Of a stretch of 64,000 bases of DNA, positions 25,472 through 32,926 are shown one piece after another. The notes below the pieces were generated by a model. That model saw only the letters and a program-made list of their open reading frames with translations, did not search any database and had not been told where the DNA came from. The position numbers and the translations under genes are program-made. This DNA comes from SABY01 sp964593705 (GTDB lineage Bacteria; Bacteroidota; Bacteroidia; Bacteroidales; 4484-276): the NCBI GenBank assembly GCA_964593705.1, contig CAZQIV010000007.1, positions 1 through 64,000 of the forward strand, given 5' to 3'. The stretch's first letter is position 1. Every line of letters begins with the position of its first letter.

Positions 25472-25828
25472 TTGAATATCACAAACAAGCACATATTAGG
25501 GAAACTGATTTATAAAAACCGGGGAAATGAAAAGTTGTTAAAGGCGGTTAATCAACTTGTTGGCGAAATTGAAAATAGCGATTGGAAAACACCTCTCGAA
25601 TTGACAAAAAACAGACCCGATGCTGATTGTGTTTATGGTGGAGAATTCTATTTCTTCAACATCAACATTCATCGCACTTTGATACTTATTGAATTTGAAG
25701 AAAATGGAGAAGCTACTATTGTTTGGGCTGGTAACCACGATGATTACGAATTGATTTTCAAAAATAACCGGAGTGTGATAAAAAAATGGTTGAAAAATAA
25801 TAATTGGATAAAAATGCAGGAGTCATGA
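25472..25828 (+). CDS. higB: HigB-family toxin (mRNA interferase)
   Basis: A 118-residue protein of the HigB toxin family, which cuts mRNA on the ribosome. Conserved features are visible: SDWKTPLELTK (usual ADWKTP), DADCVYGGEFYFFNINIHRT (usual V..FNI.GNKYRL) and VWAGNHDDYE (usual FVGTHAEYD). The GNKYR core is altered to NINIHRT, so catalytic arginine placement differs from well-studied members. The start is TTG at 25472; an ATG five bases earlier is out of frame. The gene overlaps the antitoxin start as ATGA at 25825-25828, giving toxin-first order and tight coupling. The pair forms one cassette between attC-like sites. Confidence 0.78.
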   Translation: MNITNKHILGKLIYKNRGNEKLLKAVNQLVGEIENSDWKTPLELTKNRPDADCVYGGEFYFFNINIHRTLILIEFEENGEATIVWAGNHDDYELIFKNNRSVIKKWLKNNNWIKMQES

Positions 25829-26376
25829 AAGAAATAATGGATATAAAAGAAGTTGAAAAAATTAATCGCTTGGAAAATGAATTTGACTTGCAGAAAGCAT
25901 CTTTGCTCGAACGTAAATTACGGTTAATGATAGACGAGAATCCTGATTTAAAACCCGTTAGGAAGAAACTTCGTGATTTAATAAAAGAGTACGAAGCAAG
26001 AGAATGGGCTGACTTTGAAAATATATCAGATTCAAAGGTTAAAGAATCTGACAAAGCGGAGATAATTGTTTACTACGAACAAAAATTCATAAGCAAACGA
26101 AAGGAAAGTATCCGTAAAAAACTAAAGGAGTTCGATATGACACAACAGGATTTAGGGGTTCTTTTGGAACATCCAAAATCTTACATGAGCGAATTGATAA
26201 ATGGGGTTTCACAGTTTACAATGAAAGATTTAATTATTGTTCATCGAATTTTGGGGATTAGTTTGAAAATATTGATTCCAACATATTTACAATCAGAAAC
26301 AAGGGAAAGGGTTCGGGAATCAATCAGGAAATTGAACAAGCCGAAATTAGGATTAGGAAAAGCTGAATTGGCATAA
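25825..26376 (+). CDS. higA: HigA-family antitoxin
   Basis: About 183 residues, starting at the ATG at 25825 that overlaps the toxin stop. The first hundred residues are a charged, probably helical region (LENEFDLQKASLLERKLRLM and on); the second half carries an XRE-type helix-turn-helix (KLKEFDMTQQDLGVLLEHPK, SYMSELINGVSQFTMKDLII). It should bind and neutralise the upstream HigB and repress the operon, as known for HigA. The long N-terminal region is larger than in minimal HigA (about 100 residues) but is common in Bacteroidota forms. No other partner is encoded before the next attC-like half site. Confidence 0.8.
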   Translation: MKEIMDIKEVEKINRLENEFDLQKASLLERKLRLMIDENPDLKPVRKKLRDLIKEYEAREWADFENISDSKVKESDKAEIIVYYEQKFISKRKESIRKKLKEFDMTQQDLGVLLEHPKSYMSELINGVSQFTMKDLIIVHRILGISLKILIPTYLQSETRERVRESIRKLNKPKLGLGKAELA

Positions 26377-26386
26377 AATAAGAAAC

Positions 26387-26460
26387 TTATAACATCAAAT
26401 CGTGGCACACAGCCGCTTAGCGTTCATCTGGAAAAATGATCCCGTCCCGATAGCTCTATA
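26387..26460. repeat. attC-like half site (array copy 3, truncated)
   Basis: TTATAACATCAAATCGTGGC and ACACAGCCGCTTAGCGTTCATC match the left arms of the sites at 24074 and 24757, up to the GATCCCGTCCCGATAG segment. The right arm is missing. An 11-bp inverted repeat ATTATCAAAAC (26461-26471) with its complement at 26488-26498 follows. Confidence 0.5.
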
Positions 26461-26510
26461 ATTATCAAAACTATCAAAAATTACATGTTTTGATAATTTA
26501 TTTAGTATTT

Positions 26511-26647
26511 GGCAATAATTAAGAATTAAAAAAGCAAGACTAATGAAAATCTTGAATTCATTGCAGTAGTGCCATTTTGAAAGAAGAAGCCCGGGCTATT
26601 TTGAAAGATTATTTTGATGTGGAGATGTAAAGCCGGAAGAAATGCCC
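26511..26647 (+). repeat. island direct repeat, right copy (TPR gene 3' end)
   Basis: Closely matches 21133-21269 over its whole length. In frame it reads AILKEEARAILKDYFDVEM then stop, against the TPR gene's own ending EEARAILKDYFNVEM. The next gene starts 25 bases later. Confidence 0.75.
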
Positions 26648-26672
26648 AACTTTGCCAAAAATTTGAACAGAT

Positions 26673-27014
26673 ATGACCGACATTGAAACGATAAGTTCAG
26701 CATTGCTTGATTTCAGGAATGAACGCAACTGGGAGCAATTTCACAACCCCAAAGATTTGGCGATGGCACTTTCCATCGAGGCTGCCGAGCTCAACGAACT
26801 TTACCTGTGGAAAAATTACGAGCAACTTGATACCGTGCAGGAGAAAAGAGTAAAGGAGGAGCTGGCCGATGTGTTTGCTTATGCTTTTATGCTGGCCGAA
26901 AAATATGGATTCGATGTAAAGGAAATTATGCTGGATAAAATGAAATTGAATGCTAAAAAATACCCCATCGAAAAATCGAAAAACCTCGCTACAAAATACA
27001 CCGAGTTGGGATAG
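26673..27014 (+). CDS. MazG-like nucleotide pyrophosphohydrolase
   Basis: A 113-residue all-alpha NTP pyrophosphohydrolase. The metal-binding pattern E-x2-E then E-x2-D is present: SIEAAELNELYLW and EELADVFAYAFMLAEKYGFD, and the end motif KMKLNAKKYP is typical of the dCTP-pyrophosphatase/MazG-like group. It would remove non-canonical or excess dNTPs. Base composition is closer to the chromosomal genes than to the AT-rich island, so it is probably the old neighbour of the TPR gene. A second, broken MazG-like gene is at 53430-53756. Its 3' end meets the truncated HEPN frame coming from the other strand, with a 26-base overlap. Confidence 0.85.
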   Translation: MTDIETISSALLDFRNERNWEQFHNPKDLAMALSIEAAELNELYLWKNYEQLDTVQEKRVKEELADVFAYAFMLAEKYGFDVKEIMLDKMKLNAKKYPIEKSKNLATKYTELG

Positions 27015-27183
27015 CAGATGAGGGCCATTTATTTATGGATGTCCTTTGTGAACAGGCATAATAAAGTCGATTTATAACTGAACTCCAAAGTTGACTTTCT
27101 AATAATATTTCAGCTGCTTTATAGGATTCTTTAGCTTTTTCAAGCCTATATTTTACATATTCCTTTCGATCAGATGGCTTCAT
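26989..27183 (-). pseudogene. truncated HEPN-domain gene (toxin of an MNT-HEPN pair)
   Basis: Starts as a normal HEPN protein, MKPSDRKEYVKYRLEKAKES, and continues to NRLYYAC, then becomes unrelated (SQRTSINKWP and so on) from about 27047 as it runs into the MazG-like gene's 3' end. The catalytic R-x4-6-H motif, which lies in the lost half, is absent. The ATG overlaps the stop of the nucleotidyltransferase gene upstream (27180-27183), showing a former two-gene operon. I infer that rearrangement at the island's right side removed the rest. Confidence 0.8.
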
Positions 27184-27497
27184 ATTTTAATTCCTTCTGC
27201 TATTACATTCTTGTAAAATGGAGTAAAACTTAATTTTGTATTCCAATCATTTTTTGAATATACAAAGGTTGAAAAAGGTTCTTCAATTTCCAATTCCAAG
27301 TCAAATAAGTTATGGCGAAATTCTTTTTCCTTTTTCAATGAAATTGGATAATCTGTTAAAATCAATAAGTCCCAATCTGATTCAGAATGTTCTTCCCCTC
27401 TGGCCCTTGAACCATATAATATTACATCTGCTTTCGGGTCAATTTCTGAAACATTTTCCCTGATTAATTGTATAATATGTTTTTTGGTCTCTTTCAT
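27180..27497 (-). CDS. MNT-type nucleotidyltransferase (antitoxin left without toxin)
   Basis: About 105 residues with the minimal nucleotidyltransferase pattern GS-x10-D-x-D: GSRARGEEHSESDWDLLIL. Such proteins are antitoxins of HEPN toxins, some acting by adenylylating the toxin. The start is taken as ATG 27497 after CAGGAA; a TTG at 27515 would add six residues. Its HEPN partner immediately downstream is truncated, so the pair can no longer work as a toxin-antitoxin system. A complete pair of the related HepT-MntA class lies nearby at 30231-30864. Confidence 0.8.
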   Translation of the reverse strand: MKETKKHIIQLIRENVSEIDPKADVILYGSRARGEEHSESDWDLLILTDYPISLKKEKEFRHNLFDLELEIEEPFSTFVYSKNDWNTKLSFTPFYKNVIAEGIKI

Positions 27498-27636
27498 TTC
27501 CTGCAAAATTATCAATTCCTTTTGAAATACATAATTCTATTTGAATGATCGGCATATTTCCGTGTAAAGCTCCACTAATATAGCTCAGGGTCACCTCATG
27601 TGCATATTGGTTTTCATGTTTATTAACTGCACAAAC

Positions 27637-30003
27637 TTAAAAATGAATTCGGTACTGCAACATAGGGAAAAATCCAAGTTGATACACATTATTAATTTCA
27701 TTTTTTGACTTGCTATAGGTTTGGGCCAGTATGTTTTTATGATTTGTAAAATTCTCGATATAAAATTGCCACTCCTGCGATATCTTCTTTTTCTTTGAAT
27801 TCAGTCTGTAACCAAATTTTATATCAGCTTTAAAAAACGGATCATATTTTTCGCTGAAGGCCAATGATTCATCATATTTAGTTTCGCCTGCAACCTGCGA
27901 TGCTTCAAAGTCAACAGGTGTATAATATTTCCCTCCGGCCAAGGTCAGCTTAAAATCGATATTGAATGCCGAGCGGGAATTAATAGTAAATTCTTTGCCA
28001 ACAAGTGCATTTAACACATAATTACCATCGAAGGCCGTGTTGCGCTCAATGCCATCACTGCCTTTGTACTTCGACTCAAACAGCGAGAGCGTGGCAAGAT
28101 AGTAAATGTTTTTGCTGAAAAAACGCTCAAGTGTAAACTCCAGGCCATAGTTGGTTCCTGTTCCGGTGTTCACCAGGCTGTCTTTAGCATCGATACCCCA
28201 GCCGGCGCCGGTGTTGAGCATGCTGAACGAAGTACTGCCTTGCTCTACAGGTACATCGAAAAGCGATTGATAGTAAGCCTCGGTTTTGAATCGTGTGTTG
28301 GATGACAAATACCAGTCGAAGGCTAGCACAAACTGGTTTGATTTAGTGAGGTCGAGCTCTTTGTTGGTTTCGATGAGTGTACCATTGCCAGAATAGGTTC
28401 CGTAAAAGTAGGTCGAAAGGGTTTGGGTATGGGAATGTAGTCCATAAGCAAAACTGAGTTTTTTATCTTCGGTAAGTTGGTAGTTTAAGCCAATCCTTGG
28501 TTCTACATCAGATGATCCGTTAAGGTTGAAATAGATAAAATGAATACCGGGAATCAGGCTAAAACGTTCGCTCAAGCGCCAGATACCCTGGACATAAGTT
28601 CTGTAAAGATTTACACCATCAGCTAAATTTTTTCTATAGTTGATCACCGGGCGCATGGCCATATCGTCATAATTGTATTGCTTTGTTAAAAGATCAAAAA
28701 CCATACGATCCACAATTATACCTGCCCTGCCCGAAATATGGCTGCTGAACCTCGAATTTACAAAGCCACTGAGCGAAGTTCTGGCCTCGCTGTAATTATG
28801 GTCGATGTTTGGATGGGGTACTCCGTCAAGGTCCAGGGTGTCGATAATGCTTCCACCATCCTGATAAAATCCTGAAAGCATCAGCTTGTAATAGGTATTT
28901 GAACTGACCGAATGGAGGTAAGAAATCCCGGAGACTGCCATGCGAGAGCGGTTGGTCAAATCCTGCCCTTCATCGGAGTAGAGGTCCGATTCGTTCCCGT
29001 TCTTGCTGTCGAGCATGGAAATTTTGCTGTCGCCGGCAAGGGCAAACACCGACAGGTTCCCCTTTTTAAGCGGGAAGTTCAATTTAAATGAAAGATCCTT
29101 ATACTTAGGAATTCCTGAAGTGCCGAGGTCGATGATGCCATCCATGAGCTCAAGGGTCGAAAACCTAAAATTAGCCAGGTAGGAGGATTTATGGTTTTTT
29201 GAAAATGGTCCCTCGGCACCAGCCTCAAAACCGTTGAAGCCAACCTGGAACAAAAACTCATGCTGTTCGTTGTTGCCATTGCGCATACCGAGGTCGAAAA
29301 CTCCGCTAATGGCATTACCATATTCAGCAGGGAAAGCGCTGGTAAAAAAATCGCTGTTTGAAAGCAGGTTATTGTTGAGCATACCAACAGGCCCACCGGT
29401 AGTGCCGTTTTCGGCAAAATGGTTGGGATTCGGAATATCCACATCCTCGAGCCTCCAAAGGAGTGTGGATGGCGAGTTTCCTCGGATGATGATGTCGTTG
29501 CGCTGATCGTTGGCGGCTGAAACCCCGGCAAAGTTCATGGCCATGCGTGCCACATCGCCCCGGCTGCCGGCATATTTCTCCGTTTCTTCAACCGAAAACG
29601 ACCGCGCACTTACGGTTGCCATGCGGTTAATGGTTTCATGGCGCATCGATCGGGCCTTTATTTCAACTTCCTGTCCCTGGAAAACCTGCTCTTCAAGTTC
29701 AACATCAAGCACAAGCTCCTGGGCTGAGTTTACAATCATGTTGTTGTAGCTTACCGCTTTGTAACCAACATAGCTAATGCTGATGCCCTGCCGGCCGATG
29801 GCCACGCCATCAATCCTGAAAAACCCATCCAAATCAGTGGCCGTGCCCACCAGGGGGTCGGAGTTTAATAAAACGACAGTGGCCCCGGGAAGTGCCGATT
29901 TAGTGATTTTGTCGGTAACGCGCCCGCGAATGGTTTGGGTGGGCTGTGCCTGGATATTAAAAGATGTTGCTACGATTATTACAAACAACAATATCCTTTT
30001 CAT
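27637..30003 (-). CDS. TonB-dependent receptor with carboxypeptidase-regulatory domain
   Basis: An outer-membrane active transporter of 788 residues. Order: signal peptide (MKRILLFVIIVATSFNIQA), an N-terminal CarboxypepD_reg-like beta domain (residues about 25-110, IRGRVTDKITKSALPGATVV), a plug domain (about 120-235, including NDIIIRGNSPSTLLWRLEDV), then a 22-strand barrel ending in the aromatic FPMLQYRIHF. No SusD-like lipoprotein gene follows, so it is not a SusCD pair and the substrate is unknown; siderophore, metal or peptide are all possible. Downstream on the same strand lies only the nucleotidyltransferase pair. TATTTTTG on the minus strand at 30038-30031 fits a -7 box about 28 bases before the ATG. 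Confidence 0.93.
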   Translation of the reverse strand: MKRILLFVIIVATSFNIQAQPTQTIRGRVTDKITKSALPGATVVLLNSDPLVGTATDLDGFFRIDGVAIGRQGISISYVGYKAVSYNNMIVNSAQELVLDVELEEQVFQGQEVEIKARSMRHETINRMATVSARSFSVEETEKYAGSRGDVARMAMNFAGVSAANDQRNDIIIRGNSPSTLLWRLEDVDIPNPNHFAENGTTGGPVGMLNNNLLSNSDFFTSAFPAEYGNAISGVFDLGMRNGNNEQHEFLFQVGFNGFEAGAEGPFSKNHKSSYLANFRFSTLELMDGIIDLGTSGIPKYKDLSFKLNFPLKKGNLSVFALAGDSKISMLDSKNGNESDLYSDEGQDLTNRSRMAVSGISYLHSVSSNTYYKLMLSGFYQDGGSIIDTLDLDGVPHPNIDHNYSEARTSLSGFVNSRFSSHISGRAGIIVDRMVFDLLTKQYNYDDMAMRPVINYRKNLADGVNLYRTYVQGIWRLSERFSLIPGIHFIYFNLNGSSDVEPRIGLNYQLTEDKKLSFAYGLHSHTQTLSTYFYGTYSGNGTLIETNKELDLTKSNQFVLAFDWYLSSNTRFKTEAYYQSLFDVPVEQGSTSFSMLNTGAGWGIDAKDSLVNTGTGTNYGLEFTLERFFSKNIYYLATLSLFESKYKGSDGIERNTAFDGNYVLNALVGKEFTINSRSAFNIDFKLTLAGGKYYTPVDFEASQVAGETKYDESLAFSEKYDPFFKADIKFGYRLNSKKKKISQEWQFYIENFTNHKNILAQTYSKSKNEINNVYQLGFFPMLQYRIHF

Positions 30004-30030
30004 GATAATTTGATTTTTAATGTGATGCTA

Positions 30031-30038
30031 CAAAAATA
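30031..30038 (-). promoter_or_regulatory. candidate -7 box of the TonB-dependent receptor gene
   Basis: Reads TATTTTTG followed by TAGC on the minus strand, matching TAnnTTTG; no clear -33 box at standard spacing. Confidence 0.35.
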
Positions 30039-30230
30039 CAGCGATTCCTCAATTTAACCATGTACTTTCCAATGAACGGAAGAAAAATGAATGAATCATC
30101 CATGAATTGCTTACCCCACCCGGATTAACCCGAAGGGATGCCAATGTCACAAATCCGGGAAAGCAGGACAATCTTAAATCAAAAAACCATCGATTTTATG
30201 GACAGGCACAGACTATACAAAGTGTTAGGA

Positions 30231-30581
30231 CTATGTTGTTTTGTTTTCATCAATTATTGTATCGAGCCAATCAATGAGTTCATCTAAATAGCTCTCAATA
30301 ATACTCCAAACAATTTCATAGTCAATTCCAAAATAGTCGTGTACAATTCGATTACGAAACCCTCTTATTCGTTTCCACTCAATTTGAGGGTTGGAATCTC
30401 TGAAATCGGAATCCATACGATTGGCAGCTTCTCCAATTATCTCGAAGTTTCGTACAACAGCATCCACTGTTTTGTCGTCAGCTACAAATGAATCGTAATC
30501 TAAGTCTTTTGTATATCGCTTTATCTTTAGGGAAGATTGCAACATATCATCGAGTAACAAAAGAATATCTCGTTTAGACAT
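30231..30581 (-). CDS. hepT: HepT-type HEPN toxin (DUF86)
   Basis: A 116-residue HEPN protein of the DUF86 class. The catalytic motif R-x4-H-x-Y is complete: RNRIVHDY at residues 76-83. In the studied Shewanella system, HepT is an RNase and the tyrosine of this motif is blocked by repeated AMP transfer from MntA; the same residue, Tyr83, is present here. It overlaps the upstream MntA gene by 8 bases and is transcribed after it. The pair is intact, unlike the MNT-HEPN pair at 27 kb. It may act in plasmid or phage defence. Confidence 0.9.
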   Translation of the reverse strand: MSKRDILLLLDDMLQSSLKIKRYTKDLDYDSFVADDKTVDAVVRNFEIIGEAANRMDSDFRDSNPQIEWKRIRGFRNRIVHDYFGIDYEIVWSIIESYLDELIDWLDTIIDENKTT

Positions 30582-30864
30582 AAATTAAATCAGCGTTGAT
30601 GGATTTTAGGTATTTTTCTTTAATTCCTTTTTTTGATACTAAATCGACTTTAAAGCCAATGATATTTTCCAAATCATCCGCTAAATCTATGAATCTAATA
30701 CCAACTTTATCAGAAAACTCCACAAGAATATCCAAATCGCTGGAATCATCTTGTTCCCGTCGCGAATACGAGCCAAAAATTGCCATTGATTTAATTGGAT
30801 AATCATTAAACAATCTGTTTTTATGATTATTCAAGATGGCTTTTATTTCCTGCAATGTTTTCAT
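30574..30864 (-). CDS. mntA: MntA-type nucleotidyltransferase antitoxin
   Basis: A 96-residue minimal nucleotidyltransferase with GS-x10-D-x-D (GSYSRREQDDSSDLDILVEF). Expected to transfer AMP units onto the HepT toxin encoded directly downstream with an 8-base overlap. A -7 box TACTTTTG (minus strand, 30876-30869) ends only four bases before the ATG, so the transcript may have almost no leader. The first gene upstream on the same strand is the deletion-derived Fic fragment at 30868-31056. Confidence 0.88.
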   Translation of the reverse strand: MKTLQEIKAILNNHKNRLFNDYPIKSMAIFGSYSRREQDDSSDLDILVEFSDKVGIRFIDLADDLENIIGFKVDLVSKKGIKEKYLKSINADLIYV

Positions 30865-30867
30865 ATT

Positions 30868-31056
30868 TCAAAAGTAAAGAATTTTCATTAATCCAATTGA
30901 AAGTTTTTGAATTTTGCCTATTTTGTAGGTGTTTAAAAATATTGCACATCCATCATTAATAAATATCTCTTTAAAATTTGATAAGTTATTCTGCTCGTAA
31001 AATAATAACATTGCTTTTTTATAATCGATAATCTGTTGATCCCTGTTTTCGATCAT
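30868..31056 (-). pseudogene. Fic gene copy 1, internal deletion remnant
   Basis: The 62-residue frame joins the first 11 residues of the Fic protein (MIENRDQQIID) directly to residues near its C-terminus (YKKAMLLFYEQNNLSNFKEI, then FIN), followed by an unrelated tail. The junction lies at a shared ATTGATT / ATCGATT sequence, so a deletion of about 900 bases between short repeats explains it. The upstream region 31057-31175 is about 85-90 per cent like that of the intact copy at 32714-32838. Not functional. Confidence 0.85.
30869..30876 (-). promoter_or_regulatory. candidate -7 box of the mntA-hepT operon
   Basis: TACTTTTG on the minus strand, with TTG about 17 bases upstream. The ATG of mntA lies within four bases, implying a leaderless or near-leaderless message. 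Confidence 0.4.
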
Positions 31057-31139
31057 ATTGCATTTTTTAGCTCACGAAGATAGCATTTAAAGCTCAAATT
31101 TACCTTCTGTTTGAGCTTTATTAAGTTATAAATTGAGCT

Positions 31140-31673
31140 GTAACTGTATTGGTTTGTTAGCTGTTAATCTCCGCAAGGGCTGATTTGTGCCCACCTTGCC
31201 GGCGAGGCAGGCATTGCCTTCGCTCAGGGCTGCCAACCCAGCGTGGATTCGCAGCCCCGAGGCACGAGGGGATCGCAACCCTGAATAAGGTTTTTGTGCT
31301 TAACGAATGAAAGATTTCCTCCTCTGCAACCGGAACTTTTAATATTCTATTGTCCAGCCAGCCAGAGATTTTATGGTCGAGGGCTGCACTACAATAAAGG
31401 CTGAAAGCCTTTTACATCAAAAGGAGGAGCAACGCTCCTCTTTAACACGATAGGATAATTACCCCCAGGCTGAAGGCCTGGCAATCTTTCTGGCAAGAAT
31501 ATCTTTTCTTGGATGTTGCAGGCTTTCAGCCTTTCATTTTTATTGTGGACAGCATCAAATTTTCGATTTATCCCACATGCGTGAATTTGTGCCATTGGCC
31601 TGCCTCGCTGGCGAAGCGGGCGAGGCAGGCCAATGGCACAAATCCAGGAAAGCAGGGGCGCTTGTTTTGTTTC
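31140..31673. repeat. repeat-rich gap with 24-bp perfect hairpin
   Basis: Arms 31585-31608 (ATTTGTGCCATTGGCCTGCC and on) and 31620-31643 are perfectly complementary. Between 31385 and 31560 the words GGCTGAAAGCC, CAGGCTGAAGGCCTGG and GAGGAGCAACGCTCCTC form a cluster of short hairpins of a kind repeated at 38990-39250. No gene seen. Confidence 0.55.
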
Positions 31674-32714
31674 TTAGAAATATGTATTTACTGCAAATTC
31701 AAATTGATTTATAAATATCTCTTTAAAATTTGATAGATTATTCTGCTCGTAAAATAATAACATTGCTTTTTTATAATCGATTGAATCGACTGTTCTAAAC
31801 GACAAGGGACAATAATTTCTATGTATCAAAATTGCATTGCTAACAATCCGCGCGGTTCTCTTATTACCATCCATAAACGGTTGAATATAGGAGATGAGCA
31901 CTAAGGCCAACAAGGCCTTTTCAAATACACTTTCTTTATTATTTATCACATCGCATGAATTTTGCAATGCTTCCAAAATTTGAAACTCATTGTCAAGAGG
32001 CCGGTAATTTGTCCCGGAAATACCTACACGTCTTTTTCTCAAATTTCTTTCAACGGCCAGTTCTTTTATTAAGATGCCATGAATATCCTCAATCTTTGAA
32101 ACACTCAAGGGAAAAAGATAATCCGGGTTGTCAATAATGAAATCAAGTGCATCTTTGTGATTTAAGAGCATGGTGGCTTCTTCTTTTGTTTTTCCGGAGG
32201 CGGTTTCCTTTTCTTTCAGGAGTTTTTCTGTTTCTAACAACGAATAGGTATTCCCCTCTATCTGCGAAGATTTCCAACTCAAATCGATGGCCAGGCGCTC
32301 AAATTCCTTTTTGTATTCACTTTCAGACAACTGAGATATATTATTTTGAAAAGCAGCCTGAAGCTCATTTAGTTTTAACAATTCATTTTCTGTAAAAACA
32401 CTGTGCTTTGATAGAACCTCATTTATGATCGGGAAATTGAATCCTTCATTAATTTTCCGCTCATCAATTTCCTTTTCGTAATACTTGTCTATATCAATGG
32501 GTTGAATAACTTCGAAGGCAGGCGAGATAATGTATTTCCTCCCTTTACCCTGCCCTTGTGTGGATAAATAGTTTTCTGAAACTAATTTTGTTAATATCCT
32601 TTTCAGTGTCGCATAACTTACCGAAATGTCAACATTATCAAATACCTCTTTTGAAGAGTTTCCTCCAACTTTCTTAACGAAATCAATTATCTGTTGATCC
32701 CTGTTTTCGATCAT
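31674..32714 (-). CDS. Fic-domain protein with N-terminal winged helix, Gln in place of catalytic His
   Basis: A 346-residue protein. Residues 1-70 form a winged-helix-like region (ATLKRILTKLVSENYLSTQG), then a helical region holding the inhibitory-helix motif SSQIEG (residues 149-154, S-x3-E-G, class II type), then the Fic domain. The Fic core reads SYIQPFMDGNKRTAR: all of the HPFxxGNxR motif is present except that His is Gln278. In AMPylating Fic enzymes this His is the general base, so ordinary activity is doubtful. The broken copy next door has the same Gln with a different codon (CAG against CAA). Conserved inverted repeat upstream suggests autoregulation. The gene is the only intact member of a tandem triplication. 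Confidence 0.85.
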   Translation of the reverse strand: MIENRDQQIIDFVKKVGGNSSKEVFDNVDISVSYATLKRILTKLVSENYLSTQGQGKGRKYIISPAFEVIQPIDIDKYYEKEIDERKINEGFNFPIINEVLSKHSVFTENELLKLNELQAAFQNNISQLSESEYKKEFERLAIDLSWKSSQIEGNTYSLLETEKLLKEKETASGKTKEEATMLLNHKDALDFIIDNPDYLFPLSVSKIEDIHGILIKELAVERNLRKRRVGISGTNYRPLDNEFQILEALQNSCDVINNKESVFEKALLALVLISYIQPFMDGNKRTARIVSNAILIHRNYCPLSFRTVDSIDYKKAMLLFYEQNNLSNFKEIFINQFEFAVNTYF

Positions 32715-32746
32715 ATTGTATTTTTTAGCTCACGAAGATAGTATTT

Positions 32747-32777
32747 AAAGCTCAAATTTGCCATCTGTTTGAGCTTT
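32747..32777. promoter_or_regulatory. inverted repeat upstream of the Fic gene (possible operator)
   Basis: AAAGCTCAAA and TTTGAGCTTT, separated by 11 bases, begin about 33 bases before the Fic ATG. The same pair is kept at 31089-31119 upstream of the deleted copy. The Fic protein's winged-helix part could bind it. Confidence 0.4.
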
Positions 32778-32835
32778 ATTAAGTTATTAAATGAGCTACA
32801 AGTAGTGGTTTGTTACCTGTTAATTACCGCATGTG

Positions 32836-32900
32836 CGGATTTGTGCCATTGGCCCGCCTCGCCGGCGAAGCGGGCGAGGCAGGCCAATGGCACAAATCCG
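32836..32900. repeat. 27-bp near-perfect hairpin between Fic copies
   Basis: Arms 32836-32862 (CGGATTTGTGCCATTGGCCC and on) and 32874-32900 pair with one mismatch. It is a second copy of the hairpin at 31585-31643 and marks the boundary of the duplicated Fic unit. Confidence 0.65.
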
Positions 32901-32926
32901 GGAAAGCAGGGCGCTTGTTTTGTTTC

